A DNA stretch of 6,104 nt from an uncultured Alphaproteobacteria bacterium (GTDB taxonomy: Bacteria; Pseudomonadota; Alphaproteobacteria; Micropepsales; Micropepsaceae), in contig CAIXUE010000167.1 in NCBI GenBank assembly GCA_903922545.1, positions 1 through 6,104 of the forward strand, in the 5' to 3' direction. The notes below the pieces were generated by a model, which saw only the letters and a program-made list of their open reading frames with translations, did not search any database and was not told the DNA's origin. Positions 1 to 5,093 of this stretch are shown here, one piece after another. Numbering within the stretch: the first letter of the stretch is position 1; the number at the start of each line of letters is the position of its first letter. A program made the position numbers and the translations under genes.

Positions 1-1
1 C

Positions 2-715
2 GCTTCCAAGGGCATCGGGGCCGCCATCGCCAGGGCATTCGGCGCCGCGGGCGCGCAAGTTGTGGTCAATTACGCCTCCGACAAGGTGGGCGCCTACAAG
101 GTGGTGGCCGACATCACCAAGGCGGGCGGCAAGGCCGTGGCCGTTCAGGCCGATCTTTCCAAGCCATCTGACATCACTCGCCTCTTTGCCGAGGCGCAGA
201 AGAATTTCGGCAAGCTCGACGTCCTGGTCAACAATGCCGGCGTCTTCAAATTTGGCCCCCTGGCCGAAGTTGAGCCGGCCGAATTTCACCGCCAGTTTGA
301 CACCAATGTGCTGGGGCCGATTTTGGCCTCTCGTGAAGCCGCGCGCTATTTCAGCGATGCCGGCGGCAATATCATCAATGTCTCGTCCGTGGTCAGCGAG
401 GCGGCTATTGCCGGCTCAGTGGTCTATTCCGCCACCAAGGGCGCGCTGGACGCCGTCACCCGCGTGCTGGCGCGCGAGCTTGGTTCCCGCAAGATCCGCG
501 TCAACACACTGGCGCCCGGCATGATCGAAACCGAAGGCACCCATACCGCCGGTTTCATCGGCAGCGATTTTCAGAAAGCCGCTGAAGCCTCCACACCGCT
601 GGGCCGCATCGGCCAGCCGGACGACGTGGCCCGCGTGGCGCTGTTCCTGGCCTCGGGCGATTCCGGCTGGGTGACGGGCGAACGCATCACGGTTGCGGGC
701 GGCAACCAGCTTTAA
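2..715 (+). CDS. SDR family NAD(P)-dependent oxidoreductase, 5' truncated
   Basis: This is a classical short-chain dehydrogenase/reductase, a cytoplasmic Rossmann-fold enzyme that oxidises or reduces an alcohol/carbonyl substrate with NAD(H) or NADP(H). The frame is open from base 2, and 237 residues are visible. The first codons read ASKGIG, the second half of the TGxxxGIG dinucleotide-binding motif, so about 10-15 N-terminal residues lie outside the window. Other hallmarks, in visible-residue numbering, are Asp51 (ADLS, adenine side), NNAG at 77-80, and the catalytic set Asn102, Ser129, Tyr142 and Lys146 (YSATK). The IRVNTLAPGMIET segment and a GWVTGERITVAGG C-terminus are typical of 3-oxoacyl-ACP reductase or glucose 1-dehydrogenase-like members. 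The substrate cannot be deduced. The total length of about 250 is normal. A GTG at 62 is internal and not the true start. The gene stands alone on this strand and ends at a strong terminator. Confidence 0.95.
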   Translation, partial: ASKGIGAAIARAFGAAGAQVVVNYASDKVGAYKVVADITKAGGKAVAVQADLSKPSDITRLFAEAQKNFGKLDVLVNNAGVFKFGPLAEVEPAEFHRQFDTNVLGPILASREAARYFSDAGGNIINVSSVVSEAAIAGSVVYSATKGALDAVTRVLARELGSRKIRVNTLAPGMIETEGTHTAGFIGSDFQKAAEASTPLGRIGQPDDVARVALFLASGDSGWVTGERITVAGGNQL

Positions 716-721
716 GCTTTG

Positions 722-754
722 GCGCGCGGCGTGAATGCACGCCGCGCGCTTTTT
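722..754 (+). terminator. Intrinsic (rho-independent) terminator of the SDR gene
   Basis: A perfect 12-bp GC-rich stem has its left arm GCGCGCGGCGTG at 722-733, loop AATG at 734-737 and right arm at 738-749. Five T follow at 750-754. It starts 7 bases after the SDR stop codon, and its T-tract touches the stop codon (755-757) of the converging DUF72 gene. On the minus strand the hairpin is not followed by a T-run, so it should act mainly for the plus-strand gene, although the stem could still protect the 3' end of the minus-strand mRNA. Confidence 0.9.
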
Positions 755-1537
755 CTATAGCGACTTGATGAGAGCCATCGCCGCCGCCGGATTGCGCGCC
801 TTGGCGCCGCTGATCACAAAGGCAAACACATCGCGCTTCTTTTTGGCCGCGGGCTTGGCCAAAAGCTTGGGCGCGGGCGCCGAGGCGCCGCCTTCCCAAT
901 CCTTGAGCCGCTCCGCCCAGGTGGCGATCATTTTCTTGCTGTAACCCAGCTTTTCTTTTTCCACCGTGCCCATCAGGCGCGCATAAACAAAATCCGCCGT
1001 CACATCCAGGATGGTGGGGAATTCGCCGTCCGCAGCGGTGATCAGCGCCACGCCATATTTGCGGCACAGCGCGACAAACTCTGCACAGGCGAAACTGTCA
1101 TGCCGCACTTCCACGGCATGGCGCAGCATCACCCCGTCATGGCTCTTGGGCAGCAGCTTCAGAAACGCCTCGAAGTCCTGGGCATCGAATTTCTTGGTCG
1201 CCATGAACTGCCAGTTGAGCGGCCCCAGCTTTTTCTTCAGCCGCGTGATGCCGCTTTCCACGAATTTCTCGATGGAGGGACCGGATTCCGCCAGCACCCG
1301 CCGGTTGGTGGCAAAGCGCGGCCCTTTCAGGGTGAAGACAAACCCCTCCGGCGTTTCATCATGCCAGCGGGCAAAGCTTTCCGGCTTCTGTGAGCCGTAA
1401 TAGGTGCCATTGATCTCGATAGCCGTCAGCTGGCGGCTGGCATATTCCAGTTCCAGCTTCTGACTGAGACCTTTCGGGTAAAAGTTGTTGCGCCATTCGT
1501 CAAAAACCCAGCCACCGACACCGACATAAATACTCAT
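755..1537 (-). CDS. DUF72 domain-containing protein (YecE-like)
   Basis: This 260-residue protein belongs to the DUF72/YecE family, which has a TIM-barrel-like fold and no settled biochemical role. Family signatures are seen at GGWVFDEWRNNFYP (residues 8-21), the EINGTYYG strand (41-48) with its conserved Glu, Asn and Tyr, and FTLKGPRFATN (68-78). AVEVRHDSF and DFVYARLMGT further on are also typical. Near the C-terminus there is an Ala/Pro/Lys-rich low-complexity stretch (about 216-235) before the last barrel element, DVFAFVISGAKARNPAAA. The equivalent region in many homologues carries an FxNxxxGxAxxNA-type motif, here degenerate. The start codon overlaps the stop of the upstream gene as ATGA, and there is only a weak purine-rich stretch ahead of it, so translation is probably coupled. 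Length is normal for the family. No own promoter or terminator is evident on this strand. Confidence 0.93.
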   Translation of the reverse strand: MSIYVGVGGWVFDEWRNNFYPKGLSQKLELEYASRQLTAIEINGTYYGSQKPESFARWHDETPEGFVFTLKGPRFATNRRVLAESGPSIEKFVESGITRLKKKLGPLNWQFMATKKFDAQDFEAFLKLLPKSHDGVMLRHAVEVRHDSFACAEFVALCRKYGVALITAADGEFPTILDVTADFVYARLMGTVEKEKLGYSKKMIATWAERLKDWEGGASAPAPKLLAKPAAKKKRDVFAFVISGAKARNPAAAMALIKSL

Positions 1538-2352
1538 TCGCCAAACCCGCCAAAAATATCGTTGAGCGCCTTGCCCGAGGCGGCGCTGGCAAGCCCTTCA
1601 AACGATCCGTCCCGCATCTGCTGGGCCGCTTTCTGCATCGCCGCCCAGGCCACCCGCGCCAGCCCCCCGCCCACGCTGATCCGCCGCACGCCCAATTCCG
1701 CCAGTTCGGCGACGCTGAGACCCGGCCCCATCATCAAAACATTCACCGGCCTGGGCGCCACCGCCCGCACCATGGCGGCAATATCCTCGCGCCGTTTCAC
1801 GCCCGGCGCATAGAGACAATCAGCGCCCGCTTGCGCAAACGCCACCAGCCGGTCAATCGCCGGCGTGACGGCGGCCGGATCGCTGAGCAGCCCTTCGGTG
1901 CGCGCCACCAACACAACGTCCAGCCCCGTGCGGTCAATCGCCATGCGCGCGGCGCGCACCCGCTCCACCGCGGTGTTGAAATCATAAAGCCCCGGTCCGT
2001 CGATCTTCATATCCTCGATGGACAGGCCCGCCACCCCGGTTTCAATCGCCAGGCCCACATTGGTCACCAGCTCTTCCGGCTCTGCCGCGAAACCGGATTC
2101 AAAATCGGCGTTGACCGGCAGATCCACCGCGGCGCAAAGCTGCGTCAGATGCGCCAGCACGCCTTCCAGCGTCACGGCATAATCAGGCCGCCCGTTCGAC
2201 CAGGCATGGCCCGAACTGGTAGAAGCCAGGGCGGAAAATCCCATATACTGCAGCATGCGGGCGCTGCCCACGTCCCAGGGATTGGGCAGCACAAAACAGC
2301 CACTGGCATGCAGGGCACGAAAGGCGGCGCGTTTTTGGGCGGTGCTTGTCAT
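1534..2352 (-). CDS. Isocitrate lyase/PEP mutase superfamily protein, non-canonical
   Basis: This 272-residue cytoplasmic protein of the isocitrate lyase/phosphoenolpyruvate mutase superfamily is a Mg2+-dependent TIM-barrel enzyme acting on C-C, P-C or C-O bonds of 2-oxo or hydroxy acids. Visible landmarks are PNPWDVGSAR (23-32), the STSSGHAWSNGRPD loop (44-57), PVNADFESGF (79-88; metal-site strand), GVAGLSIED (106-114) and VLVARTEG. The K(K/R)CGH motif carrying the catalytic cysteine of isocitrate and 2-methylisocitrate lyases is absent: after SIED the chain reads MKIDGPGLYDF. It is therefore probably not a glyoxylate or methylcitrate cycle lyase, and it belongs to the widespread uncharacterised branch related to PEP mutase, phosphonopyruvate hydrolase and oxaloacetate-acting enzymes. 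No phosphonate genes lie nearby. The chosen ATG is preceded by GAGGTGAC (2360-2353), a good ribosome-binding site. It heads an operon with the DUF72 gene. Confidence 0.9.
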   Translation of the reverse strand: MTSTAQKRAAFRALHASGCFVLPNPWDVGSARMLQYMGFSALASTSSGHAWSNGRPDYAVTLEGVLAHLTQLCAAVDLPVNADFESGFAAEPEELVTNVGLAIETGVAGLSIEDMKIDGPGLYDFNTAVERVRAARMAIDRTGLDVVLVARTEGLLSDPAAVTPAIDRLVAFAQAGADCLYAPGVKRREDIAAMVRAVAPRPVNVLMMGPGLSVAELAELGVRRISVGGGLARVAWAAMQKAAQQMRDGSFEGLASAASGKALNDIFGGFGE

Positions 2353-2370
2353 GTCACCTCAGAATAGCGA

Positions 2371-2396
2371 GAAAAGCTTTGGCGCGGGACTGTCAA
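2371..2396 (-). promoter_or_regulatory. Candidate promoter for the ICL/PEPM-DUF72 operon
   Basis: In the 62-base gap before the ICL/PEPM gene the minus strand has a perfect TTGACA (2396-2391). After 13 bases comes GCTTTTC (2377-2371). The arrangement TTGACAG-N12-GCTTTTCT resembles the alphaproteobacterial housekeeping pattern TTGACGS-N10-14-GCTANAWC, with a very good -35 element and a poor -10 element. It lies 18-44 bases upstream of the ATG, which would give a very short leader. This is inferred from pattern only. Confidence 0.35.
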
Positions 2397-2414
2397 TTTC
2401 CCCGTTTGACTATA

Positions 2415-2756
2415 TCAAAAGAGTTTTTCGTAAATCTCCGGCTTGAAGCCGGCAACGATCTTCGTATTTTTCTCCACTAACGGCCTTTTGATCATGGAAG
2501 GCTGCGCCAGCATCAGGGTAATGGCTTTTTTCCCAGTGAGATTTTCCTTGTCGGCATCTGCAAGTTTCTTGAACGTGGTCCCGGCGCGGTTAAGGACCGC
2601 TTCCCAGCCCAGCGCCGTCACCCATTTTTCCAATTTGGCCCGGTCAACGCCTTCTTTCTTGTAGTCATGGAAGACATATTCAATCTTGTGTTTGTCCAGC
2701 CAAGCAAAAGCCTTCTTCATCGTGTCGCAATTCTTGATGCCATAGATCGCCGTCAT
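2415..2756 (-). CDS. ArsC/Spx/YffB-family thioredoxin-fold protein
   Basis: This small (113-residue) cytoplasmic protein is of the ArsC-like family and closest in pattern to E. coli YffB. It opens with MTAIYGIKNCDTMKKA, the family signature, and Cys10 is its only cysteine. Later it has FHDYKKEG, a GWEAVLNRAGTTFKKL segment and MIKRPLV with the conserved Arg-Pro loop that in ArsC contacts the oxyanion. YffB-type proteins are thought to act as glutathione-dependent thiol reductases rather than true arsenate reductases, and no ars genes are nearby. The length fits YffB (118 aa). I choose the ATG at 2756 because it gives the family's usual N-terminus and follows a weak GGGA. An in-frame ATG at 2768 would add MRDV but has no ribosome-binding site. 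The gene is divergent from the RidA gene, with 26 bases between starts. It may be co-transcribed with the downstream ICL/PEPM gene across a 62-base gap, although a candidate promoter lies in that gap. Confidence 0.9.
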   Translation of the reverse strand: MTAIYGIKNCDTMKKAFAWLDKHKIEYVFHDYKKEGVDRAKLEKWVTALGWEAVLNRAGTTFKKLADADKENLTGKKAITLMLAQPSMIKRPLVEKNTKIVAGFKPEIYEKLF

Positions 2757-2770
2757 CACATCCCGCATGA

Positions 2771-2777
2771 AAAGGAG
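2771..2777 (+). promoter_or_regulatory. Ribosome-binding site of the RidA-family gene
   Basis: AAAGGAG lies 5 bases ahead of the ATG at 2783. It fixes the start of the RidA gene and fills most of the tiny space between the two divergent start codons, leaving no room there for a promoter. Confidence 0.8.
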
Positions 2778-2782
2778 CCAGC

Positions 2783-3169
2783 ATGACTCATATCGCCCAT
2801 GACATCGGTGTCGCCAGCCAAATCGGCAGCTATAGCGATGGCATTGAAACGGCCTCTGGCCTGCGCTGGCTGCATACCGCGGGGACGCCGGGGCTGGGGC
2901 CTCAGCGCGACTTGCCGCCGGATATCGAAGGCCAGGCGGAACTGGCCTGGAAGCACATCCTCACCTTGCTGGAACGGGCCAATATGGGGGTGGAGGACCT
3001 GGTCAAGGTCACCCAATATCTCACCCGCGCCGAGGATATTCCGGCTTACGTCAAAATCCGCAAGCGCGTGCTGGGCGAGGTCAAGCCTGCCTTCATGCTG
3101 CTGGTGGTGCCGGCCCTTATCTGGCCGGAGGTGCTGCTGGAAATCGAGATTATCGCGGCAAAGGCTTAA
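2783..3169 (+). CDS. RidA (YjgF/YER057c/UK114) family protein lacking the catalytic Arg
   Basis: This 128-residue protein has the RidA/YjgF chorismate-mutase-like fold. Such proteins are usually cytoplasmic trimers with active sites at subunit interfaces, and canonical RidA hydrolyses reactive enamine/imine intermediates such as 2-aminoacrylate. Family features are LRWLHTAGTPG near residues 27-37, the helix AWKHILTLLERANMGVEDLVKVTQYL, and the C-terminal strands KPAFMLLVVPALIWPEVLLEIEIIA. In canonical RidA the Pro-Ala-Arg-Ser/Thr motif supplies the essential Arg105. Here the motif is Pro-Ala-Phe-Met (Phe104), while the conserved Glu (Glu120) is kept. This points to a Rid subfamily without proven imine deaminase activity. 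The ATG follows a strong AAAGGAG. The gene is divergent from the YffB-like gene and converges on cytochrome b561 with a shared TTAA stop. Its promoter must lie inside the YffB-like coding region, or be read through from further upstream. Confidence 0.93.
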   Translation: MTHIAHDIGVASQIGSYSDGIETASGLRWLHTAGTPGLGPQRDLPPDIEGQAELAWKHILTLLERANMGVEDLVKVTQYLTRAEDIPAYVKIRKRVLGEVKPAFMLLVVPALIWPEVLLEIEIIAAKA

Positions 3170-3705
3170 TCGCCCGCCGGCAGCATGCGCTGCAGCACCG
3201 TGTCATGCCTGACGAACTGGTGGTAAAGCGCGCCCGCCACATGCAGGCCGATCACGCCTGCCAGAACATACAACAGCCAGTCGTGAATATCGCCGGCTTC
3301 ATGGCCCCAGCGCGCGCCTTTCTCGGCAATGGACGGCAGCGTCACAAGCCCAAAAAGCCTGACATCCCAGCCCCGCGCATTGGCCGCCGCCCAGCCCAGA
3401 AACACCATCACAAACATCAGAATATAAAGCAGCCAATGCGTCGCTGAAGCCAGCACCCGTTGCCAGGCCGGCGTGCTGGACAGCAGCGGCACCGGATGCG
3501 CCAGCCGCCACAGCAGCCGGATAACAATAAAAAACAGGATCGCCGCCCCGATCGACAGGTGCCACGCCACCCAGCCTTCATCCGGCGTCTTGCGGCCGAT
3601 ATGCGGCATGATCGAGCCAACGGCATACTGCGCCGCCAAAAGCAGGAACACGATCCAGTGCAGCCCCTTGCTGACCGGATCATAGCCGCGCGCCGAATTC
3701 GCCAT
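3166..3705 (-). CDS. Cytochrome b561 family membrane protein
   Basis: This 179-residue inner-membrane b-type cytochrome is of the bacterial b561 (CybB/YceJ-like, Ni-hydrogenase cytochrome b fold) family. Such proteins pass electrons between quinol and a partner, and some act as superoxide:ubiquinone oxidoreductases. Four membrane helices are seen at about residues 16-34, 48-67, 90-108 and 143-162. Histidines near helix ends are the likely haem b ligands: His16 (GLHW), His49 (WHLS), His141 and His155 (GLHVAGALYH). The N-terminus RGYDPVSKGLHW and the C-terminus LYHQFVRHDTVLQRMLP are highly typical. The ATG is preceded by AAGGGGG (3717-3711) with 5-base spacing, and this site overlaps the stop of the upstream exported-protein gene (10-base gap), so the two are probably one operon. 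Its partner and substrate cannot be read from the sequence. Confidence 0.93.
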   Translation of the reverse strand: MANSARGYDPVSKGLHWIVFLLLAAQYAVGSIMPHIGRKTPDEGWVAWHLSIGAAILFFIVIRLLWRLAHPVPLLSSTPAWQRVLASATHWLLYILMFVMVFLGWAAANARGWDVRLFGLVTLPSIAEKGARWGHEAGDIHDWLLYVLAGVIGLHVAGALYHQFVRHDTVLQRMLPAGD

Positions 3706-3715
3706 CCTTGCCCCC

Positions 3716-4519
3716 TTATTCCGTGAACAGGCCGTGCGGCCCGTCCAGGTCGGTCATGAACATCAGCTTGACGGTCAGCGCGTCGGAGGCTGGCGTCAAT
3801 CCGAAACCCACCCCGGTCTCGATCGATATGGGATCGGCGTTGTAATCCGCCGTGGCCCAGATTTCGTGAAACTGGTCGCGCCCCGGCAAAAAGCCGCGCA
3901 GCTGGCCAAAGCCGTCATATTCTTCCGCCGCGATGGTCCAGGTCTCGTTGATTTTGTAATCAAGCCGCGTCGCCGGATTGAATTCCAGCCCGGCAATGCC
4001 GCCCTTATAGTCATTGTCCACGATGGGATTGAAGGTAAAGCTCCAGCGATTGTCATCGCCAAAGCGCCAGCCGAGGATGGGACGGATCTCGCCGCTATGG
4101 GTGGCGTCTTCCCAGTATTTCTGGTTCCAGCTGAATTCGAAATTCACGCCGTAATAGAAATCCTTGTTCTCATTGTCCGGCTGCACGAACAAGGCGCGCA
4201 GCTTGAAGCCGTTAAAGGTCAGCCCATGCGCGGGCGTGTCGGCATAAAGCGGCAGATACAGCCCCGCCTCGAACCAGTCCGTCACGCCATAGGCCCATTC
4301 GGTCACGCTGCTATAGGCGTGGTTGTCGATCAGCGCGCCGGGAAAATCCGGCGTCTTCAGGCCGTGCGGCGTGTAATTGTTGTGCCAGGTCACACCGAAC
4401 ACGCCCACCGGCTCGATATCGCCGGTATAGACCTGAATTTCATCGGTCGGGGTCGCCAGCGCGGCGCCCGCGCTTCCCAACAGCAGCACGGCGCATAACG
4501 CAAGATGGGCGCGGATCAT
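3716..4519 (-). CDS. Exported, probable outer-membrane beta-barrel protein of unknown function
   Basis: This 267-residue protein has a clear Sec signal peptide: Met-Ile-Arg-Ala-His, a hydrophobic core (about 6-21) and a likely signal peptidase I cut after Ala22 (AALA/TP). The mature part is rich in aromatic and acidic residues, with alternating hydrophobic/polar strands (for example FYYGVNFEFSW, RPILGWRFG, ISIETGVGFGLTPASDALTVKLMF), as in outer-membrane beta-barrels. Motifs such as DEIQVYTGDI, TWHNNYTPHGLKTPDFPG, EWAYGVTDWFEAGLYLPLY and SGEIRPILGW recall a family of proteobacterial conserved hypothetical proteins with no known role. The C-terminus (LFTE) lacks the usual terminal aromatic residue. 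The start is supported by GGGGGAAG just upstream. It leads a two-gene unit with cytochrome b561. It follows the receiver gene on the same strand after a 169-base gap that has its own promoter-like elements. Confidence 0.82.
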   Translation of the reverse strand: MIRAHLALCAVLLLGSAGAALATPTDEIQVYTGDIEPVGVFGVTWHNNYTPHGLKTPDFPGALIDNHAYSSVTEWAYGVTDWFEAGLYLPLYADTPAHGLTFNGFKLRALFVQPDNENKDFYYGVNFEFSWNQKYWEDATHSGEIRPILGWRFGDDNRWSFTFNPIVDNDYKGGIAGLEFNPATRLDYKINETWTIAAEEYDGFGQLRGFLPGRDQFHEIWATADYNADPISIETGVGFGLTPASDALTVKLMFMTDLDGPHGLFTE

Positions 4520-4540
4520 GATTCTTCCCCCTTTTATAAA

Positions 4541-4569
4541 TCTCTAGCGCGGCGAGGGGAGCGGTTCAC
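4541..4569 (-). promoter_or_regulatory. Candidate promoter for the exported protein-cytochrome b561 operon
   Basis: On the minus strand GTGAACC (4569-4563) is followed after 14 bases by GCTAGAGA (4548-4541). This resembles TTGACGS-N10-14-GCTANAWC, with a good GCTANA part and a poor -35. It sits 22-50 bases before the ATG at 4519, followed by the ribosome-binding site. A TATAAA-like stretch closer to the ATG (4533-4540) is too near the ribosome-binding site to be preferred. A weak -35 with phased repeats just upstream is what an activator-dependent promoter would look like. This is inference. Confidence 0.4.
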
Positions 4570-4578
4570 GCGCGATCA

Positions 4579-4622
4579 TTGCAAGTAATTTGCACTCGCC
4601 TTGCAAGTCATACGCAATCGCT
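4579..4622. repeat. Four tandem degenerate 11-bp repeats (TTGCAAGTcAT)
   Basis: Consecutive 11-base units read TTGCAAGTAAT (4579), TTGCACTCGCC (4590), TTGCAAGTCAT (4601) and ACGCAATCGCT (4612). Units 1 and 3 share eight exact bases 22 bp apart. Units 1-3 all start TTGCA, and GCA is invariant in all four. The 11-bp step puts each copy on about the same face of the helix. A further related copy, GCGCAAATCACACG, begins at 4641 and matches 4601-4614 at ten of 14 positions. The block lies just upstream of the candidate -35 of the exported-protein gene, where an activator would bind. No regulator can be named. Confidence 0.5.
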
Positions 4623-4648
4623 AGATGCGCTGCGTTTTACGCGCAAAT

Positions 4649-4658
4649 CACACGTGTG
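4649..4658. promoter_or_regulatory. 10-bp perfect palindrome CACACGTGTG
   Basis: This perfect inverted repeat lies in the gap between the receiver gene and the exported-protein gene, 31 bases after the receiver's stop codon. It is flanked by GCAAA (4643-4647) and TTTGC (4662-4666), slightly off-centre, so the minus-strand RNA could fold into an imperfect hairpin. No T-run follows on either strand, so it is a poor intrinsic terminator. It may be a dimeric regulator site or a weak 3'-end structure. The rest of the gap (4520-4688) shows no coding potential. Confidence 0.35.
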
Positions 4659-4688
4659 CGCTTTGCCGATTGGGAAGAATCAATCTGG

Positions 4689-5093
4689 TTAGAGAGCCCA
4701 GGTGCCTTTGGCCGCGCCGGCAGGCTGCATCATCCGCGACACCCGGTCGATCAGCATCTTGCCGTCAAAGGGCTTGGCCAGATAACCATTGGCGCCCAGG
4801 TCCACGGCGCGCTTCACATCAGCGGCGGAATGGCGGGCCGTCAGCATCAGCACCGGCAAACGGCGATTGAGCCGCCGAAGCGTCTCCAGAACTTCAAAGC
4901 CGTCCATTTGCGGCAGGCCGATATCCAGGATCAGCCCGTCCGGATTGGCGATGCGAACCTGCTCCAGCGCCTCGGCGCCATTGCGCGCGGGGATCGCCTG
5001 ATAGCCGGCGACATCCAGGCGAACCGACACCAGTTCCATCACGGCCTCGTCATCCTCGGCCACGACAATTCTTTTCTTCCCATTATGCGACAT
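4689..5093 (-). CDS. Stand-alone response regulator receiver protein (CheY-like)
   Basis: This 134-residue protein is a single receiver domain without an output domain. The phosphorylation site is complete: acidic pair Asp14-Asp15 (VVAEDDE), phospho-acceptor Asp57 (LILDIGLPQMDG), Thr85 (LMLTAR) and Lys107 (LAKPF). Such proteins relay phosphate or work by protein-protein contact, and it has no DNA-binding part. I choose the ATG at 5093 because a strong AGGAGGGG lies 7 bases before it. The longer in-frame start at 5123 would add ten residues (MKVQARRGAA) and has no ribosome-binding site. The chosen start overlaps the 3' end of the hybrid kinase gene by 11 bases, implying translational coupling and a shared phosphorelay. 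The next gene on this strand, the exported protein, is separated by 169 bases and may or may not be under its control. Confidence 0.93.
   Translation of the reverse strand: MSHNGKKRIVVAEDDEAVMELVSVRLDVAGYQAIPARNGAEALEQVRIANPDGLILDIGLPQMDGFEVLETLRRLNRRLPVLMLTARHSAADVKRAVDLGANGYLAKPFDGKMLIDRVSRMMQPAGAAKGTWAL

Noticed and set aside
60..524. A 154-codon frame overlapping the SDR gene on the same strand
   Set aside because: It is rich in Trp, Pro and Arg and out of frame with the well-supported SDR protein, so it is a frame shadow.
2415..2756. Annotation as a true arsenate reductase for arsenic resistance
   Set aside because: The sequence fits the YffB branch, there is only one cysteine, and no arsR, arsB or other arsenic gene is near.
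3734..4498. A 254-codon open frame on the plus strand antisense to the exported-protein gene
   Set aside because: It mirrors a gene with a signal peptide, good ribosome-binding site and family-like motifs. Its translation is rich in Arg, Gly and Val without recognisable domains, as expected for a GC-rich shadow frame.
4579..4622. The short tandem repeats as a CRISPR array or replication iterons
   Set aside because: The units are only 11 bases, degenerate and contiguous without spacers. No cas gene or replication initiator is present, and position upstream of a promoter is the simpler explanation.
4668..4685. GATTG/CAATC inverted repeat as a terminator of the receiver gene
   Set aside because: The stem is only 5 bp and AT-rich, with an 8-base loop and no T-run after it on the minus strand.
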